The position numbers and the translations under genes were made by a program. From positions 124,001-188,000 of the forward strand of contig VFIW01000055.1 in assembly GCA_006386115.1 (NCBI GenBank): a stretch of 64,000 bases of DNA. The letters run 5' to 3'. Each line of letters starts with the position of its first letter. Position 1 is the first letter of the stretch. This stretch comes from Globisporangium splendens. Lineage: Eukaryota > Oomycota > Peronosporomycetes > Pythiales > Pythiaceae. The notes beneath the pieces are model-generated. The model was not told where the DNA came from, made no database searches, and worked only from the letters and a program-made list of their open reading frames with translations. Below, one piece after another: positions 1 through 10,600 of the stretch.

Positions 1-2494
1 GCATTGAAGCCACGCTCACCGAGAGCATGGGCAAGCTGAGACGACTGGAGAGCGGCGATGCTGCTGGTACAGACGAACAGCGAGACGCGATGGAGCAGCA
101 GCTGCAGTCGTTCACGATGAGCAACATTGGCCACTTTGACGCGCACTTTGGCCGCGCACTCTACCTCGAGCAATTGGGGAGAAGCTTTGTCGATGGCTCG
201 AGCTCCAAGTCGCTGGCGTCGTATCGGATGTCGTCGTACCATCGCATATCGACTGCTTCGGACATTATCAAACAGGGATGGCTCGTGAAGAAAGGCGAGG
301 TCGTGCCCAGTTGGCATCGAAGGTGGTTCACGCTGCGGAGAATGTACGTGGATATAGTGTTCATGCTACTGCTGTGGGTTCTCCTTCTTGTAGTCGAAGA
401 CATGCTAACTCTGTTTCTGTTTGTATCGCGTCGATCAGGCCCGAAGGACCGATGCTCACGTACGCGCGAGATGATTCGCCGTCTGCGCCAGCAAAGATGA
501 TTGAACTGAGCTCGACGTCACGATGCGTCGTCCGCCCAAAGCTTTCGCGCGACCATGAATTCCGCGTGATCACGTCAACCGACTCGTCTCGTCGCGAATT
601 CGCGCTCGCAGCCGTGTCCAACTTTGAGCTAACAGAGTGGGTGTGCACGATCCAGTCCGCCATTAATGCTGGTAACAAATCTACGTTTGAAGGTGAGTCG
701 GCAGTTTAAAGTTCAATCCATCATGGAATAGCTGGTCTGGTTGTGTGCTCACACAAAAGCGTTCTTTTTGCACAAATGCACTCAGGCTCGGAAGATTTCC
801 AGCGAATATGGAACAACGCGGGGATCGATGGCTTCTTGCTTCGCTATGGGATCCGGAAATGCAGCAGCCGCAACCACCTACAGACCCGCGTGCTAGAACT
901 CAATTTCGCAGAGCAGACCATCATCAATTCGCGGCGCAGCGAATCGCTCACGACTCTGTACTTTAACGACCTGCGAGAGGTGTCTGTGTCGACGGCGCGG
1001 CCGAACAATGAAGAGCACGGCATTGTTCTCGATTTCAACGGCCGGCATCGGTCGTGGCCCATCTACCTGGACACAAAAGAAGCTCGTGACGACCTGCTTG
1101 GCATTCTAGAGAAAATCGCGGCCAAAAACGTGAACGGTGAAGACCTGGAGTTGCGAAGCTCGCGATTGATCCTCAAGACTGGGTTCATGGAGCGAAAGAA
1201 CATTGGCACAGATAAGCGCCTCGTTGGTCTTCATGCAACGTTGAAAGGGCGATTGTTTGTGTGTCTGTATGAAAACTGTCTGGTGGTTTATCCAGAACAC
1301 GGCGACATGACCGCGCGGCCGTGGTACGTCGTCACGCTGAAAGGTATCCACGTGACGTGCAAGGAGGAGAAGTCGATGCTCGTCCTCGGCCGCCTCACCA
1401 TGGTTTGCGCATCCCCCGAAGACACGCGAGCCTGGTACAACGCGATTCTGTCCGCGATGATGCTTCCTCCCGAGATCATCGAACTGGAGCTGAAGGAGCG
1501 TGTCAAGATCCGAAATGCGTTCCACGTCTCAGTCTCACGGCTACGCAAACTATTAAAAGCGAAGGTGAAGCCTGAAGTGAACGGCCCGCCAAAGGATCAG
1601 AAGGCTATTGAGCTCATGATGCGGGTGCTGTGGGACCTCACTTTTCCAGGTGAGAACGTTCATTGCGCTTCATTGCACTCATGCTGTCGATCACACCGAC
1701 GTAGATTCACGTACTAACGGTGTTTTCCTATTGATTCAATGCACAGGAGAGGCATATACATCTAACAGCGATCCGCGATGGCTCGAACTTGGGTTCCAGC
1801 GAGGCGGTCCAGCATCAGATCTGCGGTCGAGCGGTCTGCTAGGACTGTATTCTTTGATTTACTTTGTCAACGATCCATCGAGCGAGTTTCAGCGCATCCT
1901 CGAGCGCACACGGCATGGTGTGAGCGAGGGCAACATGAAGAACTACCCGTTGGCGATTGCGTGCATCAACATCTCGTCCGTACTGGTGGAGACCCTCGGG
2001 TTCGGCGATGCGGGTACCCATTCCGCAGGCTGCTCTCTGAACGCAATGAAGACATTTGTGCACTTGATCGCACAGACCGTCGCCCATGCACCGTACGATC
2101 GCGAACGCGCAGCGTCGGTATCCACTCGCGCACTGTCATCGTATGCGTCCTGGGACGATATCGTAGGCGAAGCTGACAACCACGTCTTTGAAGACATTTT
2201 CTGTCTACTGTTCCCAATCCTCGACCTGCTTTTCGTGGAAATGGACGCGGTACGTTTGCTGTTGTTTGTGTTGCTGGTATTTTGTGAACAACTCGGGGCT
2301 AACACCGTGCTCGCATTGACTGTATTTTATAGGGATACATGGAGTTTGGTCAGGTCGTGGCTGCGTTCCGGCGCCGGATCAACGTGATCTTCGACCAATT
2401 GCCCAAGACCATGAGCGAACTCGCCGAACTGGCGGCCGAGCCGTGCACCGACAAGCTGGTGGACCCCATGTTGCTGGGGAAGCCCGGCAAGTAG
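1..2494 (+). CDS. PH-domain and ELMO-domain protein, 5' end outside window
   Basis: Partial gene, open from base 3; the true start lies upstream. Five exons can be read: to 343, 439-692, 786-1649, 1747-2249 and 2333-2494, with GT-AG borders and continuous phase. A helical stretch of about 85 residues precedes a PH domain (QGWLVKKG, then WHRRWFTLR). Two further PH-like segments follow in exon 3. The C-terminal half carries an ELMO domain, recognised by DPRWLELGFQ, then PASDLRSSGLLGLYSLIYF. ELMO-family proteins act in Rac activation with DOCK proteins or as Arf/Arl GAPs (ELMOD); the Arg of DLRSSG sits where the ELMOD GAP arginine is found. The helical N-terminus could be the tail of a BAR domain, but too little is present to say. 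A membrane-bound regulator of small GTPases is the inference. The protein ends with a short tail after the last exon. Confidence 0.8.
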
Positions 2495-2724
2495 TAGCAT
2501 GGCCACGTGTTGCGGCTTTGGAGGAAGCTGGATGCCCATACAAAAGCAAACACACACACAAATAGAGTTTTTTTTCTTCATTTTCCTGTTTCTCAAAAGC
2601 AAACCAGCCTCAATTTGCATGCTTTTATGACAAGAGTAGGTTCAACTTCAATCTGAGGGTTGAATGTTGCGCGAAGGTCGCACGACTTGATTGAACGCTC
2701 ACTCTCTTTTAGCTGCTCATTCTG

Positions 2725-4049
2725 ATGGCTTTTATGGGAGCCACAAGTGCGATCGCCGCTGTCGTGGCGCTGCTGGCGTCGCTCTACATTCACGTGCTGA
2801 ACGACTTCGCGCCGCTCGACATCTACGCGCCGCCGCAGACCACGAACGCCAGCGTCGAGAGTCTCTTCAGCGACTCGTACTACCACGCGAGAGCGCTCTT
2901 CCGTGCGCAGGCGCACGCAGCAGACGTCGCTCTCTACACGCTCCCTCTGGACGACCACGATCATCTGGACTTGACGATCGACGTTGCGGTGCTGGAAGGC
3001 GCGAAAGACCGCGTTGTGGTGCACGTTTCGGGCACCCACGGCGTGGAAGGGTTTGCAGGAAGCGCGATACAGTCGGCGCTGTTGGGACGCCTGAAGAGGG
3101 ATGCTGGAGGCAAGAAGGACGAGAAACGACCGACGGTGATTCTCGTGCATGCACTGAACGCGTACGGATTCTCGCAGGTATGTACTTGTGTGTGAGAGAG
3201 TTCTTTAGACATCTGTTCAACTGTATGTGTATGTGCATGTAGCTGCGACGTTTTAACGAGCACAATGTGGACATCAACCGCAACTGGTTGAGTTCGGACG
3301 AGTTCGCCAAGCTCGTCGCTGCGGACCCAAATGCGTACGGCTATGCGGATCTGTACGATCTGTTCAATCCGTCCAGCATCGAGACTGCGCATGATTCGTT
3401 CTGGCTGAAGACGATCTATTATCTGTCGAGGAAAGGGTCTGCCGCGATCAAGCGTGCGGTAGTATCTGGGAATTATCGCTTCCCCCAGTCCATTTTCTAT
3501 GGCGGCAACGAGTTACAGCCCAGCCTTCGATTACTGCAACAGTTCTTGAAAGAGCACGTCGATTTGGAAGGAGTCCGTGCGTTTGGATTCATTGACGTGC
3601 ACACTGGACTCGGTCCACCCGGATTCGATACCTTGATGGTGGAATCCTCGAGTGACGTCGACAAAGTTCGAAACGTATTTGGCGAGTTTGAACGTTCAAC
3701 GAACCGGATTCAGGCGTTCCGTGGCAATGGAGACGGAGCCACCTCAGGTTACGATGGGAGTCACGGCGTCGTCATGGACGGCGTCGCGACGTTGCTGCCC
3801 TCGGCGAGCAAGAACAACAATGTGCTCATATTGCAAGAGTTTGGCACGGTCCCTGGTCCATTCGTTCTCAAGGCAGTCGCCGAGGAAAACTTTGTGTATC
3901 ACAACGCGCGTGGACAGCGTCTGCCGTACGCAGAGAAGCTTCGCGATGTGTTCTACCTGCATCGCAGCTTCATGTGGAAGAAGGACGTGCTCGAGCGCGG
4001 TCTCTCTGTCTTTGACCAGATTTACGCCCACGTTGCGGTCTGCAAATAG
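2725..4049 (+). CDS. DUF2817 / M14-type metallopeptidase-like protein, copy 1
   Basis: Two exons, 2725-3177 and 3243-4049, give 419 residues. Residues 5-22 are hydrophobic and look like a signal peptide or signal anchor. The body matches the DUF2817 family of the M14 zinc carboxypeptidase clan: SGTHGVEG supplies an HxxE pair (His about 105, Glu about 108), NVDINRNW a substrate-side Arg/Asn motif, IDVHTGLG the third zinc ligand (His about 271), and LQEFGTVPG a candidate catalytic Glu (about 350). A secreted or membrane-anchored hydrolase is inferred; the substrate is unknown. It is the first of three tandem same-strand paralogues that share the intron position just before LRRFNE. The ATG chosen puts the hydrophobic segment at the N-terminus, as in copies 2 and 3. 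All key residues are present, so this copy looks active. Confidence 0.85.
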
Positions 4050-4293
4050 ACGGACAGTTTGTTGTGCTGCTGACTGTTCTGGTTATGCATGTGAAGAGTT
4101 TTGTCAAAATTGTTTGAGCATTTCAGTTTCTATGTGAGTGTTTTCAACAACTAAATAATTGTTTACCTTCACAAAATATCTCCTCACTCTTCAAATTGGT
4201 ATCTGCGCATTTCAGCTGTGAATATTAGACACTGTTAGACGAAGGTTGCACGTATGTCAGTATCGAATTGCCAGACAAGCTGAGAAAAAGAAA

Positions 4294-5640
4294 ATGCGAA
4301 TGCTGGGGACGAGTGTGGCTGCCACCATTCTGGCGGTCCTTGCGGCGCTCTGCGTGCACGTGCAGAACGACTTTGCGCCACTGGACATCTACGCACCTTC
4401 GGAGACAGCGAACGCGAGCATCGAGGCGCTCTTCAGCGACTCGTACTACCACGCGCGTGCGCTGTTCCGAGCGAAAGCAGAGACCGCGGATCTCCCGCTG
4501 TACACGCTTCCGCTAGACGAATTCAAGCATTTGGACCTGACTATCGATATCGCAGTTGTGGAAGGTGCGAAAGATCGCGTGCTGTTGCACATTTCGGGCA
4601 CGCATGGCGTCGAGGGCTTTGCCGGGAGTGCGATCCAGTCGGCTTTGCTTGGACAACACTTGGACAAAAAGAAGGAGGCGAGGAAGAGCTCGAACGGCGA
4701 AGCCCCGACCGTGATTTTCGTGCATGCCTTGAACCCATACGGCTTCTCTCAGGTACGTGTCGCGTAATCCATTGATTTAATACTCGTACGCTGTATATCT
4801 TACATACTAAACATGCCTTGTGTGTCTTTCTAGCTCCGTCGGTTCAACGAGCACAACGTGGACTTGAATCGGAACTGGTTGACCCCTGAGCAGTTTGAGG
4901 AGCTCGCAAAGAACGACCCAAACAAATACGGCTACATGGATGTGGACGACGTGCTGAACCCTACGAGCATCAGCGGTGTGATGAACTCGTTCTGGATGAA
5001 AGCAGTCTACTACTTGTCGACGAAAGGGTTTGCGTCCATCAAGCGTGCGCTTGTATCGGGGACCTACCACTTCCCAAAGTCGGTCTACTATGGAGGCAAT
5101 GAGCTTCAGCCGAGTCTGGTTTTACTGGAGCAGTTCCTGAAGCAGCACGTGGATCTGGGAAAGGTCCATGCGTTTGGGATGGTCGATGTGCACACTGGGC
5201 TCGGACCTTCGGGCTTCGACACTCTCCTGATCGGGTCAGCGGCAGACATGAACACCGTCAACAACGTGTTTGGCACGTACGAAAAGAGTGTAAACAACAT
5301 CACACCATTGAGCAGCGATGGAAACGATGTCTCTGAGGGGTACGACGCAACAGTCGGATTTACTCTCGACGGCATTGCGTCGTTGCTGCCTGCTCAAAGC
5401 AAGCAGCGCAATGTGCTGCTCGCCCAGGAGTTTGGAACCGTCCCTGGTGTGTTCATCGCCAAGGCAACTGTTGAAGAGAACTTTGCATATCAGCACGCAC
5501 CGAGTCGACGTCTCTTGTATGCAGAAAAGCTCCGCGATGTGTTCTATCTTCACCGCAGTGCGAGCTGGAAAGCGTCAGTCGTTGGCCGCGGGATCGCTGT
5601 GTACGATCAAGTCTATGCGCATATTGCGACTTGCGCCTAG
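4294..5640 (+). CDS. DUF2817 / M14-type metallopeptidase-like protein, copy 2
   Basis: Exons 4294-4752 and 4834-5640 give 421 residues, close in sequence and identical in intron position to copy 1. An in-frame ATG-free extension lies upstream, but the ATG at 4294 gives MRMLGTSVAATILAVLAAL, a hydrophobic N-terminus that aligns with the other copies, and is preferred. SGTHGVEG (HxxE), NVDLNRNW, VDVHTGLG and LAQEFGTVPG are all conserved, so zinc binding and catalysis should be retained. The 244 bp between copies 1 and 2 hold the 3' end of copy 1 and the promoter of copy 2. A membrane-anchored or secreted hydrolase is inferred from the family; no substrate can be named. Confidence 0.85.
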
Positions 5641-6061
5641 CAGATCGAGGAGAGCACGGCCAACGCAATGGTTTTCTTGCATTTTGTTGACGTGGGAAGA
5701 TGAGAAAGAGCCGCGCATTATGGAATCTCTCGAGAGTTGTGCGCAGTTTCCTTCGCTTTCCATGCCATGTTCATTGCTTACGTTGACAAAAGATGTGCAA
5801 TCGAATGTGTCAATTGACCATCACTCGGTACATTCTGTACCCATTCGAGGAAGTCCCGAACCCTCTAATAGCGCATATGTTCAATCGACAAGGCTTCAAA
5901 AAGTATCTGGTTCCAGTACGCACTATCACGTCTTTGAGGATTTTTCTTTGCTCAACCGTCATGACTGGGATCGTTCTGTTGTAAAATTCATGGGAGCATG
6001 TGGCTCCAACCGCCACTCGCTCATTCCGCAATTCTCCAGCTGCTGACGACTCCACTTCACG
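5641..6061. other. intergenic region between copies 2 and 3 of the DUF2817 genes
   Basis: About 420 bp with no open frame that resembles a protein. It should hold the 3' UTR of copy 2 and the promoter of copy 3. No repeat or RNA gene was recognised. Confidence 0.5.
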
Positions 6062-7370
6062 ATGCCCAGCGGCGTGTCCTTCGTCGCGATCGCGGCGGCC
6101 GCGCTCTTCGCGTTCGCCTTCCACGCGGCCAACGATTTTGCACCAATAGACACTTACTTCCCTCCGCAACCCATCAACTCCAGCGTCGAAAGCCACTTTT
6201 CGCACACGTACTACGACGCGCGAGCGCTCTTCCGTGCGCGCACGCACAATGTGACGGACGCCAAGTTGTACACGCTACCGCTACCAGGGTACGAAAATGT
6301 GGATCTCTCGATCGACGTGGCTGTGGTGCCAGGATCCAGTGAGCGTGCACTTGTTCACATTTCGGGTACGCATGGCGTGGAAGGTTTTGCAGGCAGCGGG
6401 ATCCAATCGGCGTTGCTCGAGCGTTTGAGCGGACAAAAGAAGCGGAGCAAGGATGCACCGACGCTGGTGTTTGTACACGCGCTCAATCCGTACGGCTTTG
6501 CCAAGGTATCTGGATGCAATGAGCTTGTTGTCGCAGCCGTTGAAGTACCCTCACTCTGTGTTTCTTTGTGTTGTGCAGCTACGTCGCTTTAATGAGAACA
6601 ATGTGGACTTGAACCGCAATTTCCTGACTCCGGAAGAGTTCAAGACGCGCATCGCGATGGATCCGAACGTGTTCGGCTATGTCAACATGCTCGAAGTGCT
6701 CAATCCTCCCAACCCGGTCACATGGTCGTCACTGGCCACAACTCTCTACGGTGTCGTTCATGGTGAAGTGACGTACGGCCAAGGTGCGACGAAGCGTGCT
6801 GCTGTCTGCGGTAACTACCATTTTCCCAAGACAATCTTCTATGGTGGCGACAAACAGCAAGCGAGTGGTGCGTTGCTTCAGAAGTTTCTGCAAGATCACC
6901 TTGACTATGAGCAACTCCAGCAAGTCGGCGTGATTGACGTCCACACTGGACTGGGTCCGCCAGGCGTCGACACGCTGATGTTGAACGCGAGCGCTGACCG
7001 CGACCAAATAGAGCGTATCTTCCCGCATGGCAACGTTGTGATCACGGGCGACGAGGATGACGATGCGTCCAAGGGCTACGACGGCGTCGCGGGTCTCCTC
7101 TGCAACGGATTCGGATGATTCCTGCCAAAGCACGTGACGAACGTTTGCGTCACGCAAGAGTTCGGTACTGCGCTGTTCTTTTCCGTGTTCAAAGCGCTCG
7201 TGGATGAGAACGCGATGTTCCACCATGCGCCTAGTCGTCGGCTCCCGTATGCCGAGAAATTGCGCGATGCGTTCTACCTGCACCGCAGCTACAAGTGGAA
7301 AGCCGATCTTGTGGAACGAGGACTGCGTATCTTCGATCAGCTTGAGGTCCACATCGCGTCTTCCGAATAG
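6062..7370 (+). pseudogene. DUF2817 / M14-type metallopeptidase-like protein, copy 3, interrupted by in-frame TGA
   Basis: Exons 6062-6505 and 6579-7370 align with copies 1 and 2 across their whole length. An in-frame TGA at 7116-7118 falls where copies 1 and 2 read through their DG(V/I)A(T/S)LLP segment, and the same frame resumes with homologous sequence (VTQEFGTALFF, then the conserved AEKLRDAFYLHRS) to a second stop at 7368-7370. The truncated product would be about 327 residues. It would keep the HxxE pair and the VHTGLG histidine but lose the C-terminal Glu motif, so it is probably inactive. A single substitution of a TCA serine codon would explain the stop. Readthrough or a base-call error are the alternatives. 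Divergence from copies 1 and 2 is higher than theirs from each other, which fits relaxed constraint. Confidence 0.75.
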
Positions 7371-7610
7371 TAGATGATCATTGTCTGCATCTTGAGCACT
7401 CAGTGAATACTAGCTCGTCCCATAAAGTTGCCTCAGTATATGTGCATCTCGTGAGTCTTGTTGTAGTCGAATGGATAGAATATACAGCATTGCCTCGCTA
7501 AGCATAAGTTATGTTGATATGGGGCTCTATCAAATAAATAATCAGACACGCTCGACACTGCAACGGCATCAGCTGCACTACTTGCATGCGACGCCCTTCA
7601 AGCGGAGGTC

Positions 7611-10600
7611 TCACTGGACAGGACAACACACAGCGACATCCATTTCTGCTTCGGCTCCTGACTCGGCAGCTTCCTGCATCTGCTTCATTTCAAACAAGTC
7701 GAGAGCTTCTTTAATCTTTGCTCGATCTTCAATTGTAAACTTTCGGGGCTTCACCTCTTCATTCTGCATCGGGGCAGCAGGTTTCATCTCTTCGTCGTGA
7801 TCATTCGCTTCACCAGTTTGCATCAGGGTAGCAGGCTTCATCTCTTCGTCACTATTGTTTTGCAAAGTGCCACATGTTTTAGCAAACTCATGATTTTGAA
7901 GTTCACCCGAAGCACGATTCTCCGCTTCACCAGTTTGCATCGGCAAGAAAGGCTTCATTTCTTCGTCATCGTCGTCTTGAATTGTATTGGAAGCATCGAC
8001 TCCTTCAAGAGTTTCGAAGCCAACCGAAGCAGCATCTGCATTTTCAATCCGAGTCACGTGAGCCTCCTTCTTTGTCATGGTCTCCTGCTGCTCACACCGC
8101 ACCACAACATCGGTTGTCTCCAGCATCGGAGCATTGGATGGCTTCATAATACCGAGAATCGGAAACATTGACGCTGCATCCATATCTTCTCCTCGAGTCA
8201 CAAATGGGGCTTCCTGCTTCCTGATGACCTTCTGCTCCTCATCATGCTGCATCGGAGCATTGGTTGGTTCCTGCACAGAATTTCCACGCCGACCCGTGAA
8301 CGACAAACTCGATCGGATCTCAACTTTCTCTGCGCCACCAACCAGAAAAGTGAACGCCGACGCGTCGTCCATCCCTTCACCACGAGTCATGAACGAAGAC
8401 TCCTGTCTCGTCTCACCAGTCTTCTGCTGCTTATGCTCACGCTGCGTCGGAACATTGTCTGGTTCCTGCATAATACTACGGTGACCCACAGACGACGGCT
8501 TCGAACTAACCTTCGCTTCTTCCGCATCGCCAAGAATCGGAAATGTCAAAGCTGCATCCACGTATTCACTTCGAGTCACGAACGAAGACTCTTGCTTCAA
8601 TGCAACAACCTTCGGTTGGCGCTCCTCGCTCTGCGTCAAAGCACTGACTGGTTCTCGCATCGGAGCACTTGCTGGTTTCTGCGCAACATCATTGAGCTTA
8701 CCCATGAACGGTGGTCTTGATTGGATCTCCATTTCATCCACATCGCCACTGGGGACTGGAAACGTCGCCGCTACATCTACCTCTTTGCCTGAAGCCAAGA
8801 ACGAAAACTCCTGTCCCGGAAAAACAGTCTCCTGCTGCTCCTCCTCACGCTGCGTCGGTGCACCTCTTGGCTCCAGAATTGGAACACTCACTGACTCCTG
8901 CGAAACAACACCAAGCTTATCCACGAATGATGAACTCATTCGGATCTTCGCTTCTTCAACACTACCACCAAAAATTGGAATTGCCGACGCTGCATCCACG
9001 TCTTCACCTCGAGTCACGAACGAAGTCTCCTGTTTCTCCACGAAAATCCGCTGCTGACGCTGCATTAGAGCATTAGCTAGTTCCCGCACAACACCGCCAC
9101 GGCCAGCCAACGATGGCCTCGATCGGATCTGCGATTTGTCTCCATCAATCAAAATTGGAATCGTCGACGCACCATTTACGTCTTCACCCCGCACCGGAAA
9201 CGAAACTCCCAGCTCAGTCACAGCAGTCTTCTCCTGCCGCTGCTCACGTTGCATCGGAGCGCTGACTCGCTTCAGCATCGGAGCGCTCGCTGACTCTTGT
9301 ACAGCATTACCACCACGACCAAAGGACGACTGGCTCGACTGGATCTGCGCTTCCTCCACACCACCATTGACAATCGGAAACGTCGGTGGATCGTCCACAT
9401 CTTCGCCCCGCAAGGCGAAAGAATCTTTCTGTTCCATCACAACTGTCTTCTGCCGCTGCTTCTGCTCATGCTGGATAGAAACACTGGATGGTTTCAGCAC
9501 CTGAGCACTGGCTAATTCCCGCACAATATGGTCACCTTGTCCCACGAACGACGGATTGGATCGGATTTCTGTTTCTTCCATGCCAACATCGAGCATTGGA
9601 ATCATCAACGCATTGTCCACGCCTTCATGATCCACGAACAGAAGTCTCTTCTTCACCACAACAGCCTTTTGTTTCTTCTGCTCGCGCTGCATTAAAACAC
9701 TTGCTAGTTCCCGCATGATGCTGTCATGACGCCCCACAAACGACGGACTAGATCTATTCGCCACGTCCTTCGGAAACGTTGGCGTTTCATCCTCGTCTTC
9801 ACCTCGAACCACAAAAGGAACTTCTTGCCTCGTCACAATCATTGGTAGCTCCTCACTCTGAATCGGAACGCCGGCTGGTTCCAGCATTGGACTACTGATT
9901 GGCTCCTGCGCACCATCACAACGGCGACCCGCGAACGACAAACTCGATCGGATCTGCGCTTCCTCCACGCCATCACTGAGAATCGAGAGCGCCGACGCAG
10001 TATCCACTTCTTCACCACGAGTCACGAACGGAGCTTCCTGTTTCGTCAACAGATCCTGTCGCTTATTCTGCTGACGCTGCGTGAAAACACTGGCTAGCTC
10101 CCGCACAACACCGCCACGACGACTCGCCAATGGCGCATTTGATCGGATCTGCGCTTTCTCCCCATCGCCGACAATCGGGAATGTCGACACTTCATCCATG
10201 TCGTCATCGTGAGCCACATGCGAAATCTGCAGTTTCTTTGTCTCCTCACACTGCATCGTCACATCAGACGACTCCAACATCGGAACATTAGCTGACTTCC
10301 GCACAACATCACCACGGGAGCCCAGGAACGGACTGGATCGAATCGCAACTTCTTCACCAGCACACAAAATCGGATACACCAGTACTGCATCCATGTCTTC
10401 ACCTCGAGGCAAAAATGGAACCTCCTCGACAGTCTTCTTATCCTGCTCCTGCTCACACTCGTTCGGATGACTGACTGGTTCCTGTACAACGTCATCACGA
10501 CGACCCACAAACGACGTGCTCGATCGGACCTTCACTTCCATCTTACTACCATCGAGAATCGGAATCGTCGACGCTGCATCCACTTCTCCCCCTTGAGACA

